This document shows positions 7,740 to 16,031 of a stretch of 64,000 nt of DNA, in pieces (the stretch's first letter is position 1; the number at the start of each line of letters is the position of its first letter). The translations under genes were made by a program, and so were the position numbers. Under the pieces are notes generated by a model. That model was not told the DNA's origin. It searched no databases and saw only the letters and a list, made by a program, of their open reading frames with translations. The DNA lies in assembly GCF_041395345.1 (NCBI RefSeq), contig NZ_JAWLAR010000004.1, positions 211,251 through 275,250 on the forward strand. The letters run 5' to 3'. Origin of the DNA: Dokdonella sp041395345 (GTDB lineage Bacteria > Pseudomonadota > Gammaproteobacteria > Xanthomonadales > Rhodanobacteraceae).

Positions 7740-9595
7740 GGCGCCGATTCTGCAGCGGAAAGGCCAATCTGATGGAGCAGTGCCTGGAAGCGTGGCTCCT
7801 GCCACAGCGGTTCGAATTCGGGGACGGCGTAGAGATATACATTGAGCGGATCGTGTGCGGCGAACAGCTTTTCCAGTTCGGTCATGGCCAGTTCCTTGCG
7901 GCCCAGAAACATCAGCATTCTCGGCTTGCCACCCACGCCGCCCGGACCCGTCTCCAGAATCCGCTCCACTGCATTGTCGGCAAGGGTGTCATCCTGCATG
8001 GCCGCGATCAGGAGCCTCATGACTTCGGCACTGTCCCCGGGAAGTCGATCGATGAGCGCTGCCGCCTCGTCGAACCGGCGCTGTTCGATCAGGGCAAAGC
8101 ACTTGTTCTTGAGGGCGACATACATCGTGGGAAACAGCCGCAGTGCTTCGTCGTACTGCAGCACCGCGGCATCGGTTCGCCCCTGATAGGCCAGTGAATT
8201 GGCCTTGGCGACATGGATGATCGGCGCCAGCGGATCGACTGCGAGTGCGGCATCCAGCTGCATACCGGCTTCTTCCCCGCGACGCTGCAAGAACAGGAAT
8301 TCACCATACCATTGCAAGGCCGTGGAGTCGGCTGGATTGCTGGCAACGGCGGCACGGAAATCTTCCTCGGCGGCCTTCCAGTCGTACCGATACTGGAAGC
8401 GGACCACGGCCCTGGCAGATAACGCCGCGCTTGATTGAGGATTCAGGCGCAAGGCATGCTCGGCCGCATCGAGCGCCTCGGCCGAGGTATCGCGCCGACC
8501 CGGGCTTTCGGGGTCGTTGATCGAATATTCGAACAGCAGTGCGTAAGTCTGTGCGAGGGCCGCCCAGGCATCCGCGTAGTCAGGATCATCGACCAGCGCC
8601 TGCTTGAACGACTCTTCGGCGATCTCGAGATTCCGATAGCTGCGCCGACTCCAGAAATAACGCCCGCGCAGGTACAGCTGGTGCGCATCAGCGTTCGAAG
8701 TGGTCTGCCGCGCCAGCCTTTCCTGCTGTCCGGCATCAAGGACGACCTTCAGTTCATCCGTGATCGCGCGGGCAATGCGCTCCTGCAGTTCGAAGACATT
8801 GGCGAGATTGCCGTCATAACTTTCGGACCACAGATGGAAACCGTCCGATGTCTGGATCAGCTGCGCGGTGATGCGCACCTGATCGCCCTGCTTGCGCACC
8901 GAACCTTCAAGCACGTTGGCGACACCCAGGGCATTGCCGATATCGCGCAGATTCTCGTTCTTGCCCTTGAAGAAGAACGATGAAGTGCGCCCGGCGACCT
9001 TCAGGTCCTTGACCTGCGCAAGCGCATTGAGGATCTCTTCCGACATGCCGTCGGAAAAATATTCCTGGTCGTGACCGGGACTCAGATCGGAAAAGGGCAG
9101 TACGGCAATCGACTTCTTGCTGGAGAGCGAGGGTGAGTTGCTTGCTCCGGATTCGGATTCCGCACCCTTCGAGTCGGTGGAAGCAGTTGCCGGCTGTTGG
9201 CCAGAAGCCGAGGTTGGAGTTCTCTGTAGAACGAACTTGTCGACGCAAAAGAAGATCAGCGCCACGGCCAGCACAACGATGATGCTGCGATCCATCCGCC
9301 GCGCCGTGTAATTCGGCAACGACGTTTCCTGCGAGTTACCCCCAAGGGAACGGTCGGGCACCACCTCTGCATCGCGCTTGATGCCTTCGGGCGTGAGCTC
9401 GAAGATCCAGGCAAAGATCAACGCAGGAACAAAACCGATGGCGAGCAGCAACACCAGTGTTTTCAGGACCCAATCCGGCGTCTCGTAGAGTGGAAGCAGG
9501 GTCTCGGCCACCTGCACGATCAGCCACGCACCAACCAGATACAGCCCGGCCATGCGGATCACGTTGCGGCGCTTGAGTTCGGCGAACAGGCTCAT
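7736..9595 (-). CDS. Membrane-anchored TolB-like/TPR family protein, paralog 5
   Basis: A 619-residue protein starting MSLFAELKRRNVIRMAGLY at ATG 9595. Parts: two membrane spans (15-65), ELTPEGIKRDAEV linker, third span about 100-120, a serine-rich linker, a TolB-N-like domain (about 160-300: KSIAVLPFSDLSPGHDQEYF, VLEGSVRKQGDQVRITAQL, LQERIARAITDELK) and several TPRs (for example DYADAWAALAQTYALLF, DSTALQWYGEFLFLQRRGEE). It ends with FEPLWQEPRFQALLHQIGL, a closing motif shared with other family members, but lacks the C-terminal cysteine pair. Its TolB-like domain is nearly the same as in the next gene upstream, while the TPR halves differ strongly. It follows that gene by only 3 bp. Confidence 0.87.
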   Translation of the reverse strand: MSLFAELKRRNVIRMAGLYLVGAWLIVQVAETLLPLYETPDWVLKTLVLLLAIGFVPALIFAWIFELTPEGIKRDAEVVPDRSLGGNSQETSLPNYTARRMDRSIIVVLAVALIFFCVDKFVLQRTPTSASGQQPATASTDSKGAESESGASNSPSLSSKKSIAVLPFSDLSPGHDQEYFSDGMSEEILNALAQVKDLKVAGRTSSFFFKGKNENLRDIGNALGVANVLEGSVRKQGDQVRITAQLIQTSDGFHLWSESYDGNLANVFELQERIARAITDELKVVLDAGQQERLARQTTSNADAHQLYLRGRYFWSRRSYRNLEIAEESFKQALVDDPDYADAWAALAQTYALLFEYSINDPESPGRRDTSAEALDAAEHALRLNPQSSAALSARAVVRFQYRYDWKAAEEDFRAAVASNPADSTALQWYGEFLFLQRRGEEAGMQLDAALAVDPLAPIIHVAKANSLAYQGRTDAAVLQYDEALRLFPTMYVALKNKCFALIEQRRFDEAAALIDRLPGDSAEVMRLLIAAMQDDTLADNAVERILETGPGGVGGKPRMLMFLGRKELAMTELEKLFAAHDPLNVYLYAVPEFEPLWQEPRFQALLHQIGLSAAESAP

Positions 9596-9598
9596 GAT

Positions 9599-11467
9599 CT
9601 ACTCGCAGACATAATCACCCTGCTCATTCTTGCTGCACAGGTCCGGCGGGCCAAACTTGTCCCAGGTGGCAGCCAGCCCCGTTTCCCTGGCAAAGTCCGA
9701 GAATTCAGGAATCACGCGCGTATTGCGACCTGTGGGTGACCAGATCATCGAGAGCAGGAGTGGATCGTTGCTCGTCGGCTTTTCCCCGGCGAGCGCAAGC
9801 GCGCGTTCCGGGTGACCGAGGCGGGCCAGAGCATAAGGCGCTATTCCGGCAACCAGCTTCGGCCGAGTGGCGAGATAGGCGTCTACTACCTCGACCGCTT
9901 TGCCCCGGGCTGCGGCATCACCCATGATGCCTTCGGCCAGAACTTGCGCGCTGCCTTCGGGCAATTCGTGGGTAAATGGCTGCAAGCCTCTGGCAAGCTG
10001 GCGCAAGGCCTCGGCCGTATCCCCGCGCTCTGCGGCAACCAGAGAGAGTCCGACGCCCGCATGCACCAGCCCGGTATCGTCGGCCCGACGGAAGTGGCTC
10101 TCGGCTTCCTTCCAGTTCCCCGCTTGAACCTCCACAAACCCCCGCCACAACAGCGCAACAGGCAACATCGGATCGACTTCCAGCACCTTGTCCAGTGAAG
10201 TGCCGGACCGTTTCAAGTAGCCCGTCTTGTACTGGTCGGCCCCCAGCCAGAGATTTGTCGTGATGTCATTGGGATCAAGCGAGGTCGCCTTTTCAAAGGC
10301 TTCGCGGGCTTTCGCCCCCTCGCGCTGCCCACCATAAACCAGCCCCAATGCCGCATAAGGCTCCGCCAAGGTCGGGTCGAGCTCAATGGCGAGTTGCGCT
10401 TCCCGCTGAGCGTCCGCGGCCGGGTCCTCGGAGATTCCGGCATCGTAGGCCGGAGAGATCGCATAGAGAGAGGCCAGCCGCGCATGCGCCCGGGCAAAAG
10501 CGGGATCGAGTCGAATCGCTTCCTGCAACTGCTCGACCGCAAGCGGGAAACCGCTCGCATCGCGCTGATTGAACGGGACGGCCGCCTGCCAATACAGCGC
10601 ATAGGCGGCTGTATTGTTCGTAGGCTGATGTACCAGACGCGACTTCTGATCGCCCTGAAGCACGATCTTCAGGTTTTCGGTGATGGCGCGCGCAATGCGC
10701 TCCTGCAGCTCGAACACGTCGCTGAGGTCGCCATCGTAGGTTTCCGACCACATGTGGAAGCCGTCCGACGCCTGGATCAGCTGCGCCGTGATGCGCACCT
10801 TGTCGCCCTGCTTGCGCACCGAGCCTTCGAGAATATGGGCGACGCCAAGAGTCGCGGCTATGGCGCGCAGATCATCGTTCTTGCCCTTGAAGTGGAACGA
10901 GGACGTGCGCCCGGCGACTTTCAGATCCTGGATCTGGGCCAGCGCGTTGAGTATCTCTTCGGACATGCCGTCGGAAAAATACTCCTGATCGTGACCGGGA
11001 CTGAGATCGCTGAAGGGCAGCACGGCGATGGACTTCGGGTTGATCGACGGGTCGGAAGTTTCTGCTTCCTGTACCGGAAGCGTAGTAAGGCTTGCCGCAA
11101 TACGGGTTGCATCGCGCGCCGGTGCCAGCACGAACTTGTCGAACCCCAGGTACAGCACGGCCAGTATCAGCATCACGATGAACAGGCGATTGAGACGCTT
11201 TCCCGTATGCAGCGTGATCGACTCCTCGCGAGCGATCGCGCTTTCGCGCCTAAGGCCATGCGGTGTCATCTCGAACACCCACGAGAACGCGAGCGCCGGC
11301 AGGAAGGCAAGACCCAGCACGATGATGATCGCGCGCAGGACCCAGCCGGGTATATCGAAAGCAGGCATCAAGGTCTCGGCCACCTGGACGATCATCCAGG
11401 CGCTGACCAGGTACACGCCCGCCATGCGGATCACGTTGCGGCGCTTGAGTTCCTCGAAAAAACTCAC
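9599..11467 (-). CDS. Membrane-anchored TolB-like/TPR family protein, paralog 6
   Basis: A 622-residue protein with a GTG start at 11467 preceded by GAAGGGG at about 9 nt. It begins MSFFEELKRRNVIRMAGVYL; spans at about 15-37 and 43-65, then FEMTPHGLRRESAIAREES as the cytoplasmic linker, third span about 93-110. The TolB-N-like domain (about 145-290) is almost identical to that of paralog 5 (SIAVLPFSDLSPGHDQEYF; ILEGSVRKQGDKVRITAQL). TPR repeats follow, such as LAEPYAALGLVYGGQREGAK. The C-terminus WDKFGPPDLCSKNEQGDYVC carries the cysteine pair. This is the first gene of the four-gene paralog operon; the peptidase gene upstream is separated by 241 bp with hairpin repeats. Confidence 0.87.
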   Translation of the reverse strand: MSFFEELKRRNVIRMAGVYLVSAWMIVQVAETLMPAFDIPGWVLRAIIIVLGLAFLPALAFSWVFEMTPHGLRRESAIAREESITLHTGKRLNRLFIVMLILAVLYLGFDKFVLAPARDATRIAASLTTLPVQEAETSDPSINPKSIAVLPFSDLSPGHDQEYFSDGMSEEILNALAQIQDLKVAGRTSSFHFKGKNDDLRAIAATLGVAHILEGSVRKQGDKVRITAQLIQASDGFHMWSETYDGDLSDVFELQERIARAITENLKIVLQGDQKSRLVHQPTNNTAAYALYWQAAVPFNQRDASGFPLAVEQLQEAIRLDPAFARAHARLASLYAISPAYDAGISEDPAADAQREAQLAIELDPTLAEPYAALGLVYGGQREGAKAREAFEKATSLDPNDITTNLWLGADQYKTGYLKRSGTSLDKVLEVDPMLPVALLWRGFVEVQAGNWKEAESHFRRADDTGLVHAGVGLSLVAAERGDTAEALRQLARGLQPFTHELPEGSAQVLAEGIMGDAAARGKAVEVVDAYLATRPKLVAGIAPYALARLGHPERALALAGEKPTSNDPLLLSMIWSPTGRNTRVIPEFSDFARETGLAATWDKFGPPDLCSKNEQGDYVCE

Positions 11468-11562
11468 GTCACTGGCCCCTTCCCCCTGTGCGGCACCGTC
11501 AAGTATCGACCAGCCATTTCATGATTCTACGCTGTGCTGCAAAGATCGCCTGCTCTTCCGCG

Positions 11563-11673
11563 CCCCTCTCCTCGCGGGAGAGGGGTTGGCGTGAAGGTAC
11601 GAGCGGAGCGGGAGGTCGAGGCTGGCCCGTACCCTCATCCGCCCTCCGGGCACCTTCTCCCGGCGGGAGAAGG
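11563..11673. repeat. Palindromic intergenic repeat, TTCTCCCG/CGGGAGAA type
   Basis: Two perfect hairpins lie between the peptidase gene and paralog 6: CCCCTCTCC / GGAGAGGGG (11563-11585) and CCTTCTCCC / GGGAGAAGG (11653-11673). The segment ACCCTCATCCGCCCTCCGGG before the second is repeated at about 30778-30797. This is a multi-copy intergenic repeat and may also end transcription of the peptidase gene. Confidence 0.75.
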
Positions 11674-11708
11674 GAACACGGGAGGAAAGTCCGCGCCCGT
11701 CATGGCGA

Positions 11709-13592
11709 TCACTTTTTCTCATTCGCTTCGGCTATCCATGTGCGCATCTCCTTTTCGATCACCGGCAGCGCGGAAGAAGAAATGGCGAGCAGGCGATCGT
11801 GGAATTCGCGGATATCGAACTGGTCGCCATAGGCCGCTTCGGCCTCCTTGCGCAGTTGCTGGATCTTGAGCATGCCGATCTTGTAACCGAGAGCCTGACC
11901 GGGCCAGACCACATAGCGCTCGATTTCCGACGTGGCGCCGGGCACATCCAGCCCTTCGGTAGCGACCATGTAGTCGATAGCTTGTTCACGGCTCCACTTC
12001 TTCGCGTGCATGCCGGTATCGACGACAAGACGCACGGCGCGATGCAGCTCGTCACGCAGGCGTCCTATATCACCGACCGGATCATCCTTGTACATACCCA
12101 TCTCCGCAGCCAGCTGTTCGGCATACAAAGCCCAACCCTCGCCGGCGGAGTTCGAATAAAAACTTTTGGCGATGAACGGGGATTCCTGATCGATGGCAAT
12201 GGCCATCTGCATGTGATGACCGGGAATCGATTCATGGTATGTGAGCGTCGGCGAGGAAAACTTCGGCAGGCCGGCCGTGTCACGCAGATTCACCCAGTAG
12301 ATGCCGGGACGTGAGCCATCCGGTGCGGGTGGATCGTAGTAGCCGCCTGGCGCGGAGTCCTGACTGAATTCGGGTACGACGCGCAACTCGACAGGATGCT
12401 TTGGTAGATTTCCGAAGAGCTGGGGCAATGCAGCGGTCATCGCCGCCATTTGCGCCTCGATGCTTGCCAGCAGGTCGGCCTTGCCTTCCGGTGTATTGGG
12501 AAATACATATTTTGGATTGGCGGACATCGCGATGATGCGCTCGCCGACTGTTCCTTCTGTATAGCCCTCCTCCTGCAGCAGTGTGTCCATTTCGCCGGTG
12601 ATACGTGCCACTTCATCGAGGCCGATCTGATGCACTTCCTCGGGATCGAGATCACTGTCCGTCATGTGCCGGACCATCGCCTTGTACAAGGCGGCGCCAT
12701 TTGGCAGCCGCCACAGGCCGGCATCGTGCGGAGCAATCGGCCCGATCTCGCCAAGGTAAGCGCTGATGCGCTGATAGGCAGGCAGTACGCCATCTCCCAC
12801 AATTGTCAGCGCCTTTTCCGCATAGCTGTCCGCATCGGGCACGCTTGCAGCCGCTAGCTTGCTGACGAACGTCGTGTAGAGCACGTTGTCGGCGGCGGGG
12901 ATCGCTGCGAACGCATCTACTACGGCCCTTGCTTTCTGGATGATGAAGTCCGGCGGAATCGCGCCGAGATCCACATCGTGACGCATCTTGGCCAGCGCCC
13001 CATCAAGGATCTCCGGAAACAATTCCAATCGCGCCAGATACTCCTTCGCTTCATCAGCGTTGCGCACCGTTTGCTGAGCCTCCATCAACTTCGGAACATC
13101 GATCGTGACGCCGGAGTTCTGGTTGATCAGGTAGGGCAAGAACCAAATGCCGTAGACATCAAAACCGCTGCCGTAGTCGACCAGGCGCGAGGGTGCGAGC
13201 GCGCCATCAAACAGCGTAACCAGCGAATCATGGATGGGGCGCTGTTCGTCGGTAAGAGAATCGACAGGGATGGCTTTCAGCTCGGCCAGGCGCTTCTCCA
13301 AATCGGCGTTGCGCGCTGCCTCACCTGCAACCGAACGATCGTTGAGCCTGGCATCGGCGCCAGAGGTGAGCTCTTCGGGAATGCCGTTGTAGGTTGCCGC
13401 TTCGGGTACTTGCTGGTAATAGGTCTGGCTCAACTGATCGACCGCGGCGTCGAATGCGGTGCTGGCTTGTGCTGTATCGCTGGTAGCAGATATTGCTACT
13501 TGAGCGGGCTGCGTTTCCGCGTCCTTTTCTGGTTGGCCACAGCCGACCAAAGTCAGCGCAGAAGCTGCAAGTATCGGTATGAATTGACGCAT
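11709..13592 (-). CDS. DUF885 family lipoprotein metallopeptidase
   Basis: A 627-residue exported protein. I chose ATG 13592 because GAGGA lies 7-8 nt upstream and the product starts with a lipoprotein signal ending LTLVGC (lipobox cysteine near residue 18-19), followed by a Gln/Thr/Ala-rich linker. The body is a DUF885 domain, a helical zinc-peptidase-like fold; TYHESIPGHHMQMAIA near residue 465 carries the conserved HExxxGH-type metal motif, and GEGWALYAEQLA the downstream Glu. Predicted to hydrolyse peptides or related amides at the outer or inner membrane. It sits between paralog groups of the TolB/TPR array, flanked on both sides by palindromic repeats. A second DUF885 protein is at 55487-57262. 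Confidence 0.88.
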   Translation of the reverse strand: MRQFIPILAASALTLVGCGQPEKDAETQPAQVAISATSDTAQASTAFDAAVDQLSQTYYQQVPEAATYNGIPEELTSGADARLNDRSVAGEAARNADLEKRLAELKAIPVDSLTDEQRPIHDSLVTLFDGALAPSRLVDYGSGFDVYGIWFLPYLINQNSGVTIDVPKLMEAQQTVRNADEAKEYLARLELFPEILDGALAKMRHDVDLGAIPPDFIIQKARAVVDAFAAIPAADNVLYTTFVSKLAAASVPDADSYAEKALTIVGDGVLPAYQRISAYLGEIGPIAPHDAGLWRLPNGAALYKAMVRHMTDSDLDPEEVHQIGLDEVARITGEMDTLLQEEGYTEGTVGERIIAMSANPKYVFPNTPEGKADLLASIEAQMAAMTAALPQLFGNLPKHPVELRVVPEFSQDSAPGGYYDPPAPDGSRPGIYWVNLRDTAGLPKFSSPTLTYHESIPGHHMQMAIAIDQESPFIAKSFYSNSAGEGWALYAEQLAAEMGMYKDDPVGDIGRLRDELHRAVRLVVDTGMHAKKWSREQAIDYMVATEGLDVPGATSEIERYVVWPGQALGYKIGMLKIQQLRKEAEAAYGDQFDIREFHDRLLAISSSALPVIEKEMRTWIAEANEKK

Positions 13593-13692
13593 GGCTGGAT
13601 CCTCATTTGCTCGTATCGATCTTCGAAACGTCTTTGTATGGATGGGGACAGGCTCGAACACTCCCCAGAATATTTCCATGCCCCATGATCTT

Positions 13693-13769
13693 TGTAGGAG
13701 CAGGCTTCAGCCGCGATGCTCCTTTCCGCATCGTGTCGAAGGGCATCGCGGCTGAAGCCTGCTCCTGCA
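13693..13769. repeat. REP-like 27-bp inverted repeat (GTAGGAGC...GCATCGCG family)
   Basis: The 27-bp arm at 13693-13719 (TGTAGGAGCAGGCTTCAGCC...) and the inverted arm at 13743-13769 (26 of 27 match) flank a 23-bp loop. Further single arms of the same family are at about 13988-14013. Related copies occur at 15911-15985, 19614-19819, 23199-23272 and 33787-33968. Such elements are known as multi-copy intergenic palindromes in Xanthomonadales and Pseudomonas. Confidence 0.85.
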
Positions 13770-14036
13770 AGAAGCGGTTTCAACGCCCTGGCTCTGCGGC
13801 GAGGCTAGTCGCCAGCTTCGTCTCCGCCTGCTGCAACTTTTCGATCGCGCGGGGCTTCAAGCTGATTTGGCACACAACGGTAAATCATGGCTTGTGTCCT
13901 AGTTCGACATCGAAACCTTCGGCCTTGATCGGCTCTTCGCTGGCGAGGCATTCATGCCCGACACCTTCCGTAGAAGTGCGGGAAACAGCATCGCGGCTGA
14001 AGCACGCTCCTACAGAAGAACCAGGAGTTTCAATCT
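13770..14036 (-). other. Gene-free stretch with possible decayed coding remnant
   Basis: Between the repeat and the next gene nothing reads as an intact gene. One minus-strand frame (about 13790-13950) has coding-like sequence, ...IKAEGFDVELGHKP, then a TGA, then SLKPRAIEKLQQAETKLATS before the next stop. It may be the tail of a decayed gene, or chance. Confidence 0.2.
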
Positions 14037-15866
14037 TCATGGGTTGCCTTCCGCCGCGCGCCACGCGAGCAGGTTTTTGCGATAGGCATCCATGTAGGGC
14101 TTCATGCGCGGATCGTTCCACACCGCCAGCCATTGCGGATCAGTGCTGAGCTCTTCGGGAAACTTTGCGCCCCCAAGCGCATACACGATGGCAAAAGTCG
14201 GGAACCAGTCCTGCAGGTCGATGGCTGATCGCTGCGTATCAGTGGCTCGGGGGAAATCATGCAGCCCTGCATAGAGCCACGCTATTGTCGATTCACTGCC
14301 ATAGGCTCCGGAATTGCCTTCCGCCTTGAGTCTGCCAGCCAAGGCCTTCACGGCGCTCGATGCCTGCTCGTCTTTCCCTTCTGCCGCGAGCACGAGCGGC
14401 TCATTGGTTCCGCACACATTTGATTCATCCGGGTTCAGCTCGCACGCCTTCTCGTAGGCCACCCTGGCGCGTTCGAACTGCCCGCTGCTGAGATAGCCCA
14501 CGGTCAGGCGGTCATAGCCATATTCATTCGCACCCAAGGCTATGGCCTGCTCGGCGAAGACGATCGACGCTTCGTTGCGGCCCTGGCTCAGCATGACGTC
14601 GGCAAGATTCAGAGGATGCACAAAGGACAGCGGATCCAGGGCCATCGCCTTGCGCTTGCCCTGCTCTGCAGCGGCCAGGTCACCGACATAGTTCCGGAAG
14701 TCGCCTTCCATGTTGAGAACATCGACATTGCCAGGCGCCAGTGCCAATGCGCGATTCAGATCCGCCGCGGCAGCAACGGGATCCCATCCGTAGAACGCCG
14801 CCATGCCGCGCACCATGTAGGCCTCGGCGTTGTTCGGATCAAGCTGCAGCGCCTTGTCAGCAATCCTTCTGGTCTCATCAAGCACCGCGTGGTTGGCAGA
14901 CGCCATGTTCCACACGGGTCGCAACTGGATCGCGAAGGCCTTGCCCGAGTAGGCGGGGCTGTAGTCGGGCTCGATTGCGATTGCGCGATCGAAGGCGGCA
15001 ATGGCCTTGTCGAGATCACCGCGTCGATTGGCGAGAAAGTCGCGGCCGCGCAGATATTCCTCATGGGCCTTTGGATTGATGCTTCGAACCGTACCTGCGC
15101 TATCGATCGCCAGCTCAATCTTGAGCCTCTCGGCGATTGCACTGGCGATTTCATCTTGCACCTTGAAGATATCCGATGCATCGCGGTCGTAGGTCTCCGA
15201 CCACAGGTGATAGCCCGAGCGACTGTCAATCAGCTGTGCGGTGATGCGCAGAGTGGTGCCGGATTTGCGCACGCTGCCTTCCAGGACGTGGGCGACCTTC
15301 AACTGACGACCGATATTTCCGATGTCTTCATTCTTGCCCTTGAACTGGAAGGCCGAGGTGCGCGCAGCGACCTTCAGGTCCGACAGTTGCGCAAGCCTGT
15401 TCAACAATTCCTCGGCAATGCCGTCGGAAAAGTATTCCTGGTCCGGGTCGGAACTCATGTTGACGAACGGCAGCACGGCAATGGACTTGTCGGGCGTGGG
15501 CGACTCGGCGACAGACGTGTCGGAGACGCTGTCGGTCGCGTTGCCATCGGGCACCGGATGCACCGACTCGACCTGCGCGTAGCGCCACAGGAATCCCCCG
15601 CCCACTGCCAGCACGGCGGCAAGGATCATCAACTCCGCGCCGGAAACTCGCTGCTCGCCCCGCTCGCCATGGTACCAGGCCAGCACCAGGGTCACGACGA
15701 AGCCGAGCGCGATCAGCGCGAAAGAAACGCGCACGACGATGGACGGCCAATCATAGTTGTCGGCGGCCAGGTCGAGCACCTGCAACAACGCCCACGCGCC
15801 GGCCAGATAGGCCGCAGCCCATTGCGCGAGCTTGCGTTGCTTCAGATTGGAGAAAAATTCAGACAC
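14037..15866 (-). CDS. TolB-like/TPR family protein with variant membrane anchor, paralog 7
   Basis: A protein of 609 residues if it starts at GTG 15866 (MSEFFSNLKQRKLAQWAAAY); an ATG 33 bases upstream (15899) is possible but adds residues foreign to the family. The anchor differs from its neighbours: spans at about 17-35 and 45-63, then WYHGERGEQRVSGAEL and a third span about 79-95. This YHGExGxQRVSGxE linker is a separate, recognisable subtype. A TolB-N-like domain follows at about 125-260 (SIAVLPFVNMSSDPDQEYF, HVLEGSVRKSGTTLRITAQL), then TPRs (for example NNAEAYMVRGMAAFYGWDP). No C-terminal cysteine pair. It lies upstream of the DUF885 gene and is separated from both neighbours by palindromic repeats, so is probably transcribed on its own. 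Confidence 0.85.
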   Translation of the reverse strand: MSEFFSNLKQRKLAQWAAAYLAGAWALLQVLDLAADNYDWPSIVVRVSFALIALGFVVTLVLAWYHGERGEQRVSGAELMILAAVLAVGGGFLWRYAQVESVHPVPDGNATDSVSDTSVAESPTPDKSIAVLPFVNMSSDPDQEYFSDGIAEELLNRLAQLSDLKVAARTSAFQFKGKNEDIGNIGRQLKVAHVLEGSVRKSGTTLRITAQLIDSRSGYHLWSETYDRDASDIFKVQDEIASAIAERLKIELAIDSAGTVRSINPKAHEEYLRGRDFLANRRGDLDKAIAAFDRAIAIEPDYSPAYSGKAFAIQLRPVWNMASANHAVLDETRRIADKALQLDPNNAEAYMVRGMAAFYGWDPVAAAADLNRALALAPGNVDVLNMEGDFRNYVGDLAAAEQGKRKAMALDPLSFVHPLNLADVMLSQGRNEASIVFAEQAIALGANEYGYDRLTVGYLSSGQFERARVAYEKACELNPDESNVCGTNEPLVLAAEGKDEQASSAVKALAGRLKAEGNSGAYGSESTIAWLYAGLHDFPRATDTQRSAIDLQDWFPTFAIVYALGGAKFPEELSTDPQWLAVWNDPRMKPYMDAYRKNLLAWRAAEGNP

Positions 15867-15910
15867 TATCGATTGTTTCCCTTCCGAACGGCGCACCATC
15901 CATGATATTC

Positions 15911-15985
15911 GCAGGAAAGGCTTCAACCGCGGTGCTGTTTGTCGCTGCACGTCGAAGAGCATCGCGGCTGAAGCCCGCTCCTACG
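15911..15985. repeat. REP-like inverted repeat (GTAGGAGC...GCATCGCG family)
   Basis: Imperfect arms GCAGGAAAGGCTTCAACCGC (15911-15930) and GCATCGCGGCTGAAGC...CTCC (about 15959-15982). It lies just upstream of paralog 7 and is the reason not to extend that gene further upstream. Confidence 0.7.
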
Positions 15986-16031
15986 AAGAGCGGGGATTGA
16001 TGACGTAGAGGTATCTCGGCACCGCCGCCGC

